A stretch of 64,000 nucleotides of DNA from Panagrolaimus kolymaensis (GCA_028622995.1 JAJQJQ010000042.1:2108001-2172000); one strand, 5' to 3'; counted from the first letter of the stretch, positions 47,173-60,914 are shown. The notes: generated by a model from the sequence alone, not told the origin. Numbers and translations are program-made.

Positions 47173-47638
47173 TAGGGTTCCGACGATTCCCCGAAATGGA
47201 AAAAAGTCGGGGAACGGGGAATCCCCGAAAATGGATTTTGAGTCGGGGAATTCCCCGGCCGGGGAGTGCATTCGTCGGGGACGGGGAATCGGGGAATCCC
47301 CGAAATTCAAAAATTCACCGGGGAATTCCCCGAAAAATTTTTAATGTTAATTTTTGAAGGAAAAAATTTTTTTTTGTGTGTTAATTATAGCATATTTATC
47401 CTTAATTAGTATTGGTGAGAGGTTATTTAAAGCAAATCTCATGTTTAAAAATTAAATATTTATCCCCGAAATAAAAAATGGGCCGGGGACGGGGAGTCGG
47501 GGATTCCCCGACTTGGGAAGTGGAGTCGGGGAATCCCCGTCCGGGGAACCGAATCGGCCGGGGACGGGGAATCGGGGAGTTTCCCCGGGCCGGGGAATCG
47601 GGGAAAATCCCCGATTTCGGGGAATCGTCGGAACCCTA
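47173..47638. mobile_element. Non-autonomous hAT-like MITE, 466 bp
   Basis: A perfect 25-bp terminal inverted repeat begins TAGGGTTCCGACGATTCC (47173) and its inverse ends at 47638. The element is bounded by an exact 8-bp target duplication ATTGCTTT (47165-47172 and 47639-47646). hAT ends commonly read YAGGG, and 8 bp is the hAT duplication size. Both arms are packed with short GGGGAATCCCC-type palindromes, around an AT-rich centre (47340-47460). No transposase frame. A different family from the element at 5117-5549. The perfect repeats suggest recent insertion. Confidence 0.92.
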
Positions 47639-49781
47639 ATTGCTTTCACCGATTATTATTTTGTCGCAGATTGTGCGTGCCTCCTATTTGACCATTTCTT
47701 AAAAAATTTCTGGGAAAAATAAAGGAAGAGGAGATCAATACACACCCAAAACCAGAACCCAAAACCAAAAAAATGAATTTACTTCCTTTTTCCAATCATT
47801 TTGATTAACATCAAAAAGAGAATAGTTGTTGGGTGTTTTTTTGATTTGACTTTTGACATAGATACGAATGGGGAAAAAACTAAATTGTGCCGTTCCTTTT
47901 TTTTCTAATTTGTTGCTGATGCATACTCGACTCGTACCCTTCCGTTCTTCCCGTTGTTCACATTTTTTTTGTTTTTGTAAAAAAAATCAACCCAATAGAT
48001 TTTTTTTTCTCTTGTCTATTTTTTTTTCTCCACACAAAAAAAAACAAGTTAACGGGACGGAAAAAAACGAGAGAAGAGAAAATATTTATAAATAAAAGAT
48101 ATTGAGATGTGAGATACTACCACCAGCGTGAACGAGAAATATATAAAAAAACTAAACACGGCTGTGATTTTTTTTTGTGAGAGTTGTTCGTTGTTTGTTT
48201 TTTATAAGTAAGTTTAAAAAAAGAAGTTGAACTTCGCTGAAAAAAGATGTATGTAGCCTTTTTTTTATAAAAAGGTGTTCGTAATTCAAGTTTTCTTTTT
48301 CTTTTTTTGAATTGAATAAAATACGTTGTTGCGTATTTTGTGTTTATCGATGAAGAAGAAGGTGGATGAAAAGGGAAGGAAGAAACTGACCGATAATTTT
48401 ATTTTAGGAAAAGTAAAAGGTCAAAGATACTTTGATCTTTGATGATAAACAAAAATAACATATTGATTTGGATTTTAAATAAGCTAGTTTTTAGTTTTGG
48501 CATATTTTTTTTTGAATTTTTTTTCTCTTTTCTTACTTTTCTTTATTCTTTTTTTCTCTCTCATAAATAATTTATCCATTATCTAACTGCCAGCTTTTTT
48601 ATTCGCCTGAACCCAATCAAAAAATAATGAATCATTACTCTATTTTCACTTCTCTCTTTTTTTCGTTGGTGTGTGAGAGCAAAAAAGTGGGTTCAAAAGT
48701 TCATTAAAAATAAATATATTATATTCGATAGAATTCTTTTTCTCTTTGCTAAGGTTTTTGCGCTTTATTTTTTTGCAGCTTCTTCATTATTTTTTTTATA
48801 GCAAGCTTTTTTTTTTCTCATCTTTTTATGGTATTGTTTTTTTTGCTTTTAGTTTTCCTGCAAAAAAAAAAAACAAACACAGTAAATTTTTTTTCTGCCA
48901 TTATGTTGTTGCCATTGGTAAATTTATCCATGGAGCGATCGAAAAACAAAGCTAGGAAAAAACAAAAAAATATTCATTTAAAACTTATTTTTTCGTAGAA
49001 ATTTACTCTTATTTTTAATGCAGAAAACTTAGTATCCGCAAATCTCTAATATCATTTCAAGATTTATGAAACTTTGCTATGTGACAAATTTTTCATTTTC
49101 CGTTTTTTCTTATCGTAACTTTTGCTTGTTATAAATTATTTCACAGTATGCCTCATATATATTTTTTATTTAATTTAGTTCCTAAATTTAAGACATTTCA
49201 CCTGTGTCTTTTCTTATTTCTCATTACTTATTTAAATATTCTGCTTTCACATAATTCTTTGTTTTCTACGAATAAGAAATATGGAAATTTGAGATTTTGA
49301 GATACCTCTTTTTTTTAAAAACTACACCACCCTTGAGTAATAAATATGTATTTATTATTTATTATTTAGTGCAGCCACGGATGAATTTCACCTGACAATT
49401 TCATGTCATTTTCTTATAAAAATGAAAAACTACAAATTAATTTTCAGATTATTAGTTTCATGTCTTTTTTTTAGTTTTAAGATTTTCATTTGCCACAAAA
49501 TTACCTCATTTTATGGGATCTCGCAGCCAAGTTGCATTAATTTCTTAATTTTGTGATCAGTAGAAAATCTTATAAATTAATTCTAATTAAAATTAAAAGA
49601 TAATTAAGGTAAAATCATTTTGTAATTTCATGCAAGATTAAGGTTAAAAAATATGAACCTTTTTTAAGCTTTTGGAGAAAAATACATGAAAACATAAAAT
49701 TAATAATTAGCTCACTTTTTCTATTTATTTTCTCGCCTACTTTTTTTTCTTCTAGCTTTCATTTATTTTGTTTTTGTGCCT

Positions 49782-49878
49782 CGTCATTAAGCACGCCTAT
49801 GAGCTTTTGTGTTTATGAGAGCCCATGAGCTTTTGAGCTTCCTGTGCGAGTGAGCTTGAGCATTTGTACTAAATGACG
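49782..49878. repeat. GAGCTT-rich short repeat patch
   Basis: Four copies of a TGAGCTT word (ATGAGCTTTTG twice, then TTGAGCTTCC and GTGAGCTTGAG) within 97 bp. The patch is bounded by CGTCATT (49782-49788) and its inverse AATGACG (49872-49878). Somewhat more GC-rich than its surroundings. Nature unknown. Confidence 0.4.
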
Positions 49879-51001
49879 CAAATATGAACGTAGTAGTTAG
49901 TTAAATAAAAAGTAAAGAAAATAGTAGCCTTGGTAATACTTTCTTTTCTTTTAGTTTTCTTTATAGTTTGAAACATTACAAACCCATGTGCAAAGGGTTT
50001 TAGAAGATTAGTTTATTTTTATATTTCTAATTTTTTATGAACGTTTTTTGTATTTAAAAAAAGGAGAATCGATAATTGAAAAAAGTTTTTAAGTTTTTTT
50101 ACATAAATTTTAAAAGCCAACAGTCCTAAAAAATTATTAAAATGTAAAACGGTCAACTTGGAAACTTGAAACGAAAAATCTGAAAACTTTTTTCCAATAA
50201 TTTCAACCTTTAAAAATTTTTAAAGCCCGTTATTTATTTATTTTTTATTTGCTGTATGCAATTATTAAAACACAAAAAAAACATAAAGAAAGTCAGCTGA
50301 TTTTTATTTTATTTTTTGTTTGTTTAGTGGGGTCATGAGCCATAATTATTATTATTTCATTCATACCTAGAACCTTAACTTTCTCGATTATTTAAAATTA
50401 TTAGCTTTGAAAATGTGCCACACACACCACACCTTTTTTCCTTCTTCTGTAAATTATCTTTAAAATTTAAAAGTAAGAAAAATAATTGCATTTTTATTTT
50501 TTCAAAAATCATACATAGTCTTTAGAAACCATAATTTTCTGTCCACAAGAGTCTACCAAATTTATATTTTTTCATAAAAATTTCATCCTCAAAAAATTTG
50601 AATTTATTTTGTTAATTATTTTCCATGTTTTTTTTTTGTTTGATGTCGTGAAAAAAATATTTAATAAACTTCCAAAACGTGTTAATTGACTCCTATTTTC
50701 TATCGATAATTTATTTATTTATTTTATACAAATTTTTGTTTATAATTTAATTTTATCATTTCAAGAAAACCCAAGATCGCCACTTTCAACTGTCAAAAAG
50801 AAAGAACAAAGAAACGAAAAAAGTTAGAAAGAATTGTATCTCCAAAAAAAATCTCAAACTTTGGGGATAAATGTTTTTTATTTATTAAAATAAAAAATAA
50901 AAAATAAATGTTCAAATTTGAATAATTTTCGAAAAGTCAAAAAGAAAAAACTTCATATTTTATTTTATTTGTTTGAGTAAGAAAACTTGGCTACTTCTCT
51001 C

Positions 51002-54000
51002 ATGGATCTCAGCGGCGGGAGTGGAAACTCGACGACTGCTGCTATAGCTTCTCCACCACAATCGGTGATAACAGCATTATTACAACAAATGGAAATTTTA
51101 CAACGTAGTGGTTATTCACAAGAAGATATTATTTGTAAGTTTTTTTTTCTATGTCCTTCATCACTTTCCTCATTTTCTTTTTTTGATTCTTGTTTAGAAA
51201 ATTGGTGGGGCTTTGATAGATAATGGAGACACCAGATTCACCCTGTTTTTGAAAGTGAAAAAAAATATCCATTTCTTGTCTCTTAGTACAAAAATTGGCC
51301 AATCTTTTTTTTTATTTCGTCAAATTCAAATTAATCAAATTTTTTTAATGCGGAAAAACTATTTCTTTCTTGGAAAGATTTCAATTGACTTGTGTAAACT
51401 CTTTGTTGTATTCCCAAAAATTGTATTATTGTAGCTACTAGACTCATCGATAAATTTATAATTCAAAAGTGATTACAAAAAAAAAAGTAAATCCATCCAT
51501 TTTTTTGAAGATTAGTCACTGATGTTACAGCCCACCACCAACAAAATAAATCCCAAGGTGTCTCTATTAGTCTACCAAAGCCACTTCCATAACTTCCTCG
51601 TTTTTCCTTTGTTTTTTTTGACATTTGCACCCTTTTTTATGTTTTTTCAATCAAAAAATACAATAATTTTTAATTTATTTATTTAATATTTTTTACCCTA
51701 TTTTTTCTTCTTTCCTTCGCTTTTCGTGAAAGCGATCATAGCAAATCACCTTTTTTTCATTTTTCTTTTTCATGGTGGTCCAACTCACAAAAAAAAAACT
51801 CACCTTCGCCAACAACCTCTGCATTTATTTTTTACCTACACACTACCTTTCTGTTTTATTTTTTTTGCTTGCTTAGTTTTATTTTCCACGTGGAAATAAA
51901 AAAAAAGATAGGTTTTTTCAAAGCAAAAAAGAAAGAAAAAAAACTATGTACAATAAAAATAAGAAGCATACATACACACACGCAAGCAAGAAAACCAAAG
52001 CCAATAAGGTGTCTGTCTACAAAGTGCAACATTCACTTTACTTTTTAAAAAAATGTTCGTTCCTCCATCCTTCGTTATCTCTTCTTTTTTTTCTTCTCTG
52101 CCAGTCTTGGGTCACACAGTTCCATTTTTTTTATTTCTCATTCACAATGACTTTGGGTTTTTTGTTTGGCTTCTCTAACACCCATAAAAAAAAACCCTAC
52201 AGCCGCTGCCTCACAAACAATCAGCAGCAGCTAGCTAACAGCCTCAAACCATTAGCTTCTAACTGCAACAGGAGGAAGGACGACGACATAAAAAAGACAG
52301 GAGAGCAAAGTAGAGAAGCAAGCAAGAAAAAAAAACTTTTCATCATTATCAAAATGTGCACTGCGCGCATTGAATAATAACTTAGCATTTTTTGTTGTTA
52401 ATAGTTTTTTCTTTCTTTTATTTCCTTCACTTTTTTTTGATGAAGAAAATGTTACTCTCTTTTTTAACCCTAAACCATTTTTTTCTCTCATTGTTTTTGG
52501 TGTGTCCATTCATTTTTAAAATTTAAACCCTTATCCTTAACTCTTTTTTTAAAGTTTTACGTTTGTCTGTCTTTCAGCCAACAAAAAAAACTAACATTTT
52601 TTAGTTGGATTGCAAAAACAAAAGAAAACCTTTTATTGACAGCTGTTCTCTCTCCATTTTTTTTCCAACATTTGGTTTGCTTCCGTCATTTTCTTTCTTT
52701 CATTTTTTTCTATTCATTTTCCATTTTTGGAAACACCAAAACTAAAAGTTTTTTTACTATTTGTTGCAGAAAGATAAAAAAAATTTTTCCATTTCACTCT
52801 TGACACGAAACGCGTGTGTATAAAAAATAACGTGTGAACGTGAACGTGTAACTAAGCCAACGCATGCAGAAAAAAAACTGAAACACAGGAAAAAAAGGAG
52901 AAAAAAATTAATTGATTCATACACATGAAACATTTTTTTGTTGTTTTTCAAAAACCTGGAATCTTTTTTTTCAATTGAAATTTAAAAGTCTTTTTTGTTT
53001 GTTTTGTTTTTCAACGAAACAAACAAAAAGCAACAAACTTTGACCTTCATTTTTTCTTTTCTTGTTGGTTTTTTCTTTTCGTTTTAGCTTGTTGTTATCG
53101 TCGTTGAGGAAGAAGAAGAAAAAACTATCTTGATTTTAAAAAAGTAAGCACGCTGCGGCTAGCTGTAAAAAATTTTTGTGTGTTCGCGTCTTTGTTTATC
53201 TTTAAAGTTAAAAAAGTCAATATTTTTATAAAACTTAAATATATAGCTTTGTCTCAGCGTGAAAATTTGTTTTAGAATAAAATAAAATCTAATATTACTG
53301 ATTCTTAATCACTTTCTTTATATGTAGAAAATCTTAAATAAGAAATTTTACTTGTTGCGATTCCTGGTAACGAAATCCCTCATTTTTCCTTTATTTTAGA
53401 AATCCTAAGTTTTTTTCCATTAGAAATGGAATATTTTTTTCTTTGCTGCATTTTTGCTTTTTTATTTTTCCCAGCTTTCTTGTTTTTTTTTTGAAGATGG
53501 AAAATTGAGAAGCCTTCTTTTACTCATATTTAATTCATACGTTTTTTGTTTTGTTTTTCTATTTAAAATTTTAGGCCAAAGTGGATTTTCTTCCTTTGTG
53601 AACAAAAAAAAAGAACACTCATTTTACTTAGAAAAAATAAATAGCTATTTGAAGAAAAAAAAAGAAGATTATGAAGTAAATCTTTAGTTTAGCCGCGTTA
53701 AAACGAAACAAATATATTTTCGTGGTTGGTGTTTCAATAATCGTTGTTTTTCGTAGAATTCCTTTAAAAGGTTTCTTCAAAAATTAACTATAAAAAATGG
53801 GTTTAATTAGCAAAAATTTTATTCCATTTTTTGGGATCAAACATTTTTTTGTTTGTGTCAAAGTCACTTTTTTTTGGTTTATATTGAAATTTTTTAGAAA
53901 TACAAAAAACAATGATTGGCTAAAATAAATATAGTTTAAGAAAATCCAACGCCAAAATGAAAAAAAAAAGAAAAAACCAAAAGAGCAAGATAAAAAAAAT

Positions 54001-57000
54001 TTGAGAAAAACATCGGATTGTAAAAAAATGCTTTGCAGCAAACAAAAATAAAACAACTAAACTAAAAAAAAATTGTTTAAGATTAATGCATTAAGAAAAA
54101 ATATTTATCACATATTTTTTTGTGCGTGCGATTCAAAAAGATTTTTTGTTTAAACCTATTTGTAATTTTTTTTATTGGCTTAGTTATTTTTTTCTTTGGA
54201 ACAACAGTTGTTATCAAAAATCTAAAACATGTAGGAGTCAAAGCATAAAGACTATTAATGGGATCCTTAACACTAAAATAATTGAAATAGCTTTTCTTAT
54301 TTTCTAATTTGGATGTTTTTTATATATTTGTCGACACCTTTGAAGAATATTTTTTTCAAACTTAGATTTGAGAATGCCCGTTTTTAGACTTTTCTTTTAA
54401 TTCTAAAAATGACTTCCAAGCGCCAATATTAAAAAAAACTGAACATTTATGGCGCCAGTGCTTTATCCTAAAATATTTGTTTTTTTTCCGCTGTAATCTT
54501 TCTTTTTATTTTTTATATTTTTACTTTAATATAACTTTGATTTTCTTTTAACAACAGCTCCTAAAGCAAAATCTTTTTTCTCTCTCTCTCTCTCTCTCTC
54601 TCAAAGGATTTCACAACAAAGAATGACGATGGACTAAAAAAATAATAGACTTAAATAAAAAAATATTAATAAATTTAAATTTATTAATTATTTATTTATA
54701 ATAAATTGTATAGCTAGTTATCGATAGAAACGTTTCTCTTATTATTTTTTTTCTCATATAACACCTTTCATTTTCTTCTTCTATTCTTTCTTCTTTAGTT
54801 TTATTAATTTATTTAAAAAATAATTGATTATTTTCTTTTTTTATTGGAACAACCAAAAAAAACATTGAGAAAAAAGGGCTACACAGCTGCCACATTTTCT
54901 GCTTTTTCTTTCTTTTATATAGTTTTGTTTTTTTTTGCTTAAAAAATTCTAAAATTTGATAATTTGATAATTAAAAAAATCGAAGATAGAATAACTTTAA
55001 ATATTTTCTTTATCTTCCATAAATTTTTGAGTAAAACCCTTGCTTTTTTGAATGCCATTTTTTTCACTACTTTTTCAAGTTTACGTCTAATTTTTTAAAC
55101 CAAAAAACTTTTACGTAATTATCGCTTTTTTCATTTTTCTTGAATTAAACAAAAATTTTTAATATTATGATGTCTCTCTTTTTTTTTATAGTTATGAAAA
55201 GCCAAATTCTAATAATTTATGTAAAATTTTTGCTTTGAGACTATGTTTTTTTTGTGCCTTTTTATGACGTCTTTGGCACATATATGCATGTGCATTTAAG
55301 GAGCTAGCGTAGATATATGGAAGGAAGCCTTTCATTTTTTGCTTTTTCTTTTTTTTTAAACGAAACACATTTGCACGTGTTCCACCGGCATTGCTGCCCT
55401 ACTTTTTTTTCTTAATCTTTGCTTCTTTCTTTTTTTTGGTTTGTTAAAGCTGAAACTAGCTCATCCTTGGCATTTTATCTTATCCTCTTTGAAAATTAAA
55501 AAAATAATAAGGAAAAAGGTTAAAGAATTTTTTTAGTCATTCCAGTAAAAGATATTGGATTTGTTTTAGGTATTCCTACACCGATATTATTAATTTTTCT
55601 TACCAGAGATTCTATGAACGAAAATTTTATTTAATATATTTATTTTTTAAATAAAACTTTTTCAAAAAAATTTTCATTTTGAAATAATTTTCTTTGTCTA
55701 ACTAACTTTGAGCATGATGGTTGAATTTCCGCATCAACCAAAACTTTTTTATAAAAACTATAAAATTTATTAGTCATTGCCACAACACTCCTCCCATACA
55801 GTAGTAATAGGCACAATAAAAAATATAATTAATAATTATGTCGGTGTCACATTTTTCCATTAATATTACGTTTTACTTTATTATTATTGTGACTACAACC
55901 AAGAACACCTGCTTCAATAAATTTTTTGCTAACCAACCATGAAATAAAAACAAGTCGTTAAATTTTAATTAAATAAATAAAAAATTAAAAACTTTGGCTG
56001 TTTTTTTTGTTTTGAGAAATATTTCGAAGATTCACGTATTCAAAATTTCTCGTTTTATAAAATTATTTAAAAAAACATTAGTTTTTTATTTTTTGTCATC
56101 TTTTTTGTTTATTGTTTATGTTTTTATAAGTAAGTAAGAGACACACATAAAAAAAGGATTTAAGGATAATAAAAAAGGAATTATACATATAACAGGTATA
56201 TTTTTTTTGAACTAATAAATGTCAATCCGACTATTTTTTCTTCTTAGAAAAACTAATATATATATTTTGAATGTGAGAAAATTTATGTATGTATGTATGA
56301 GTCATCATGGATTTACTTTGCCTAGCTTTGAATGAGAATGAATGGGAAAAGCTTTAGAAAGCTTTTTTGCGCTACTTTTAAACTTAAACTTTAGTCGTTT
56401 GAAGTAATAATGAAACTAATTTGGGCATAGTTTTCTAACAACATTTTTTAAACAAAAAATTTTTCATTTTTGTTAGTAACTTTTTAAACTTAAATAATTT
56501 TCTTGAGTCTTTTTTCGCATATCTCAAGAATTCTCTTTTTATTTATTTTTTTGCATTAAAAATGGAAGAGCTTTTGAGTTTACTAACTTTAAAAAAAATA
56601 AATTACCGTAATTATTTGACATTTTGTGGGTTTTTTTGTTGTTTTTGTTATTCCAAAGTTTTATCAGGAAAAAGCTTTTGAAAAGTACGAAGTATTCCCA
56701 AATGATTTTTCTTTCTACTAACAGAAAACAAAAATTTTTTTTAACAATAATACATACATAGTTTTTTTGTTGTTGGTAAAGCAAGCTTCTAAAAAAATTT
56801 ACACAGTAGTTTTTAATATTTCCGAAAAAGTTTTAATGTTCGAATTTTTTTTTACAGTCGTCTTTTTGGCTTTAAAAAACATTTGGTTATTAATTAGTTT
56901 CGCTGCAAAATCTACTTTTTTAAATTATAAAATAAAACCTTTTTTAATTATTAACGTTATTATTAAAATGTCTCTCATTTATTTTTGGCTTTAGGAATTT

Positions 57001-59244
57001 TTTTGTTTTTCATTCAAAAATGTCATTGATTCAAGTCGGATCGAAACACAAAATAAAGATGCTCTTTTTTGAACACAAACGCATCGAGTCATAATTTTTT
57101 GTTGTTGTTTGAAGCATCTTTTTTTTCTTCGTCGAAAAAAGAAGAACGTTTGCACTTTTTATTTTTGCTTGTTTGCTTGCCTGAGAGTTTTAAAGTACTT
57201 TAAACTTTTTTTTGTTGTTGTTTTATTATCAAATTTGCTGATCTAATACATAGTTTTTTTACCCTACGTGTGACAAACCTTTTTCCTCAATCGTCTGTTG
57301 TTTTCTTATCAAATTTATATCTTTACTCTCTAATTGCTCTCTGCGTTCTTCAAACTATGAAAAAAAAAATGAAAAAAAATTTATCATCGGTGATAATTTT
57401 TCTTTGAACAACCCATAAAAACAATAAAATAATGGCCGCGAATTAAATTTTTTTCTTTTTGTTTTTGTGAAAAATTTTAATTCTACTTAAAAACTATTTT
57501 CAAATTTTTTTCCATACTTTTTAAGCTTTTTTCTATTCATACCAATTTTTTTCACGGACGTAAAGGAAATTTTTTAACCTTTTAATTTTCGCATTTTTCG
57601 TCTGTCTTGTCTTTCTTTATGCCAATGGCTTTTTTTTCACATTTTCCCCTTTTTGGAACTTATTGTTCTTTTTTCCCCTGTGTGGTTCTTTAACTTTTTT
57701 TTCGATGTCTGCACAAAATTTCTAAAATCGAAATGGCAAACCAAAAAAAAAAAATTTAAAAAGTTAAATTTCCTTCTATTTTTTGTTTCTCCCTAAATAT
57801 TTTTTTTATCACTGACCATTAGTCTGTATGTCTCACATCTATCATTAGTTTTTTTCTTTTATACTTACTTTTTGCGGATCTAAAAATTATCTATCCTTTG
57901 CTTATTTTTTTTCTTTGTTTTATTGGGCAAAGTTTTTTTTATGTTTCTGTTGGATTTTTGTTTGCATGTTTTTATGTGACCTTCTGAATTCTCGACCGGT
58001 ATACTTTTATTTTATTTAATATATATTTTTTAGCTTTGCTCACAGCAAAAATCAATCAAGATACTACCTCCTCAACTATCAACATTGGTGGCGGCGGTGG
58101 CGGGCCATCATCAAATATTTTAAATACAATTTTGCCTTCACCTTCATCATCCATTTCTTCCCCATCGACATCATCAAATTTGATGTCAAATTTACCTACG
58201 CCAACAATTGGAGCAACTGTATATTTGATAAATAATCAACAGCAAACGCAACAACCATTTTCTAATCAAAGTTTTCATCAACAACAACAAATGACAAATA
58301 TTTCTTCTTCCAATTCAATATATTCTAATTCAACAAATAATATAAATAATCCATTATCTCCACCATCAATTATTCCATCGCCTAGTTCAGCATTTTCGAT
58401 GCCCAGTGGAATTTCAGCTGGAACCTCAGCAGCAATGTCATCAGGAATAGGAGCAGCAGCAACAAATATGTCAGGAATGCCATCACCAACTTTACAGCAG
58501 CTGGCAGCAATGGGACAATTTCCACCTTCGTCAGAAATAGCAAAATTACTGGAATCTTTTTCACTTACAAATATTTTTCAACAACATGTTCACCAACAAC
58601 AACAACAACAAGCACAAGCACAAACAACAATAGGAAATTTAAATAATTTACAACAAATTAATTTTCATCAACAACATCAACTTTCATCAAATTTAAATAA
58701 TCCAAATAGTTTAATAAATAGTACCAATATCTCCAGTCCAAGAAGCAGCAACAACGATTATATAATTCCATCATCATCGTCGTCTGCTACTATGAACACC
58801 CAAATAATTTACCCACAACCACAAACTCCAGCGTCGGTGGTTTCACAAATTTATCAATCCTCATCGGTTTCATATTCTCAGCCACCATCAGCTTCAACTT
58901 CTAATTTACCGCAATCAAATAATTATATGCCTTTGTCGAATACTACCGATGATGATGATGAACCCAGCAGTGTTTCGGATCATCATCATCGATTTCAAGA
59001 TACTCCACAACAATCACGAAAAATTTCTGGTAGTGGTGGTGGATCTCAACAACCAATGAAACGTAAAAGAAAAACCAAACAGCCTCAATTTGATGAAAAT
59101 GGTAAACTTATAATTCAAAGAATTCGTCGACGAAGGCGGAATGGAGAAATCCCGGAAGAGGATGATGCTCCACCAAATTTATCTAAAATTACTCCTCCCG
59201 GGTGTCGGAAGCAACAACCTCCGTCTTTGCCAGATAATGAACAG
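51002..59244 (+). CDS. Q/S/N-rich putative transcription regulator, 5' part (giant intron)
   Basis: Exon 51002-51134 and exon 58034-59244, joined with GTAAGT donor and TTTTAG acceptor across a 6.9-kb intron; 447 codons so far, left open at CAG/GTTTGT (59245). The N-terminus (MDLSGGSGNST) leads to a predicted helix pair ALLQQMEILQRSGYSQEDII joined to SLLTAKINQD. The large exon is prion-like in composition (poly-Q, S, N, P), then has an acidic patch (TDDDDEPSSVSDHHH). Basic clusters follow (MKRKRKTKQPQFDENGKL, IQRIRRRRRNGE) and a PPNLSKITPPGCRKQQPP linker that may precede a DNA-binding domain outside the window. Family not recognised. Low-complexity activation-type sequence, nuclear signals and long introns suit a developmental transcription factor. 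Confidence 0.65.
51135..58033. other. 6.9-kb intron
   Basis: No coding sequence recognised. Very T-rich, with one (TC)12 tract. Such an intron is more than 100 times the usual intron size in this window. Confidence 0.55.
54579..54602. repeat. (TC)12 microsatellite
   Basis: An uninterrupted TC dinucleotide run within the large intron. Confidence 0.9.
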
Positions 59245-60851
59245 GTTTGTTTAAAAAAAACTTTATTTGAGGCATATAAAATTTGGGATTAAAAAAACAT
59301 TTGTCCGGATTGAAATTTAAAAATATAAAAAGCTTTTATTAAAAAATACAACAAACTTGGATATTTGGGGGAAAAACTTTGGCAACCGATTTAAAAAGAT
59401 TTAATTCAAATTTATTTCTGTATTTTATTTTTTCTTTGAATCATGCTTTTTATTTATGTTATTTGAGTATACTGTAGATATTTATTTTTTTTGTAGTGTT
59501 TTCCAAACATTAGTAACAAAATCATTCATTCATTCCCGTCTAACGCTAAAAAAATTAATTAATTAAATAATCACCAAAATTTTTTTTTAATGTTTGGTTA
59601 TTTTTATTTTTTTTATTCCGCTACATTTGTTATATTTTTTCTTCTTCTTTTTTTTTTGCTCTTCTAAGAAAATATTTAATTAGGTAATATTACCATAAAA
59701 TAATTATATAATTAATTAAATAATCATGGCATTTAAATAATTGCTCATAATGACGGCGATGTGTGACACATATTTAAAAAAAAGTAAAAATCTTTTGCCC
59801 CTTTTTTAAAAAAAATTTTACCAGAAAGATTTACGCTAAAAAAATTCGTTATAATAATTTTTTTATTTTATTTAACCAAAAAATTTTCTAATAATTTTTT
59901 TTTCTTTCAAAAAAGTGTACTGTAAAATACATAAATATATTTCTTTCTCATTTTCTTTTTCTCGAAGAAAACCTCATTGTTTTTCTTTTCTTATAAAAAT
60001 AGTTTAAAAAGATCATCAAACCAAAATAATACATAATAATCATCGATGAAAAATGGAACGGAAATAAAAAAAATGTCTTAATTTTTTTTCTAAAACACAA
60101 ACACGCGAGCACAAAATAATAAATAAAAATAAAAATGACTGTGTTTCGTTCTTTTGTCTTTTTCCTTCGTCTTGGTTTTCGTTTCGAAGAAAAAAAATCA
60201 GGAGACAGGCAGGCAAGCCAGGCGTCTATCAGCTCCTGCCTTTTCCTCATCATCAAAGAAAAAAATATATTTTAAAAACATTTGTCTTCAAAAATTAAAA
60301 AGGCGGTTTCATTATATTTTTTCTTTGAAACCAAAAAAAAAAACGAAGAAAAAAAAGTTAAGAAAGAAAGAAAAAATTATTGTTTTTGATAACCATTTTT
60401 TACCTTTCTTTTTATCGACCAAGACAAGACAGCTTCTAAAAAACCCCGAAGGCGTCAACAAAAAAAACCAAAATTCAATTAATTATTTTCGTTTTAAGAT
60501 TTCTCTTTCGAATTTGAGATACAAAAAACAAAACAAAACAAAAAACGGTGGTTGTCGTCGTTGTTGTGTTGTTGCACTTTGGCTCACGCAATCAAACAAT
60601 ACTTTTTTTTAACTTTTTTTGATTAAAGTTTTTCTTTATAAATATTTTTTTTCGGTTGACAAAAGCCACCACAAAAAAATAATATTAAATAAGAAAGTAA
60701 GGCAGTCGTTGGCAAAGTTGGCTGACATTTAACCATTCTGGAAATACCTAATTTTTTTTTGTTATTCAAAAAAGCTTTATTTTTTCAAAAAAATAAAAAA
60801 AGTAATTGACGCTTTTAAAATTTTGTGGTATTGAAAAAAGTGTAAAAAATT
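59245..60851. other. Intron or intergenic DNA
   Basis: No coding signal beyond the preceding donor. The 152-codon frame at 60154 is K-rich and unsupported. Confidence 0.45.
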
Positions 60852-60914
60852 ATGGATTATTATTATATGAGATCTGCATATCCTAATTCATTTTTTGATT
60901 ATCAACGTTATGCT
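60852..60914 (+). CDS. Candidate alternative first exon
   Basis: ATG 60852 opens MDYYYMRSAYPNSFFDYQRY plus one alanine, ending exactly at a strong GTAAGT donor in phase 0. The preceding large exon (ending 59244) is also phase 0, so both could splice to the same downstream acceptor beyond the window. The tyrosine-rich, proline-containing peptide resembles starts of homeodomain or other developmental factors, but no family is certain. Only 21 codons, so confidence is limited. Confidence 0.4.

Larger units (their letters stand above)
39326..51001. other. Gene desert, possibly intronic or regulatory
   Basis: 11.7 kb with no supported coding sequence; frames are K/F-rich artefacts of poly-A and poly-T. 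It contains a CA tract, a hAT MITE (47173-47638) and a short repeat-rich patch (49782-49878). Confidence 0.5.

Noticed and set aside
47097..47722. Frames rich in PRP/GNPR repeats; CRISPR-like look of repeated GGGGAATC
   Set aside because: The repeats are palindromic arms of a transposon with inverted ends and target duplication. Spacing is irregular, there are no unique spacers, and the genome is eukaryotic.
51946..52509. 143-codon plus-strand frame and 85-codon minus-strand frame
   Set aside because: Begin in simple-sequence DNA; no consistent composition, motifs or splice sites, and they lie inside the large intron.
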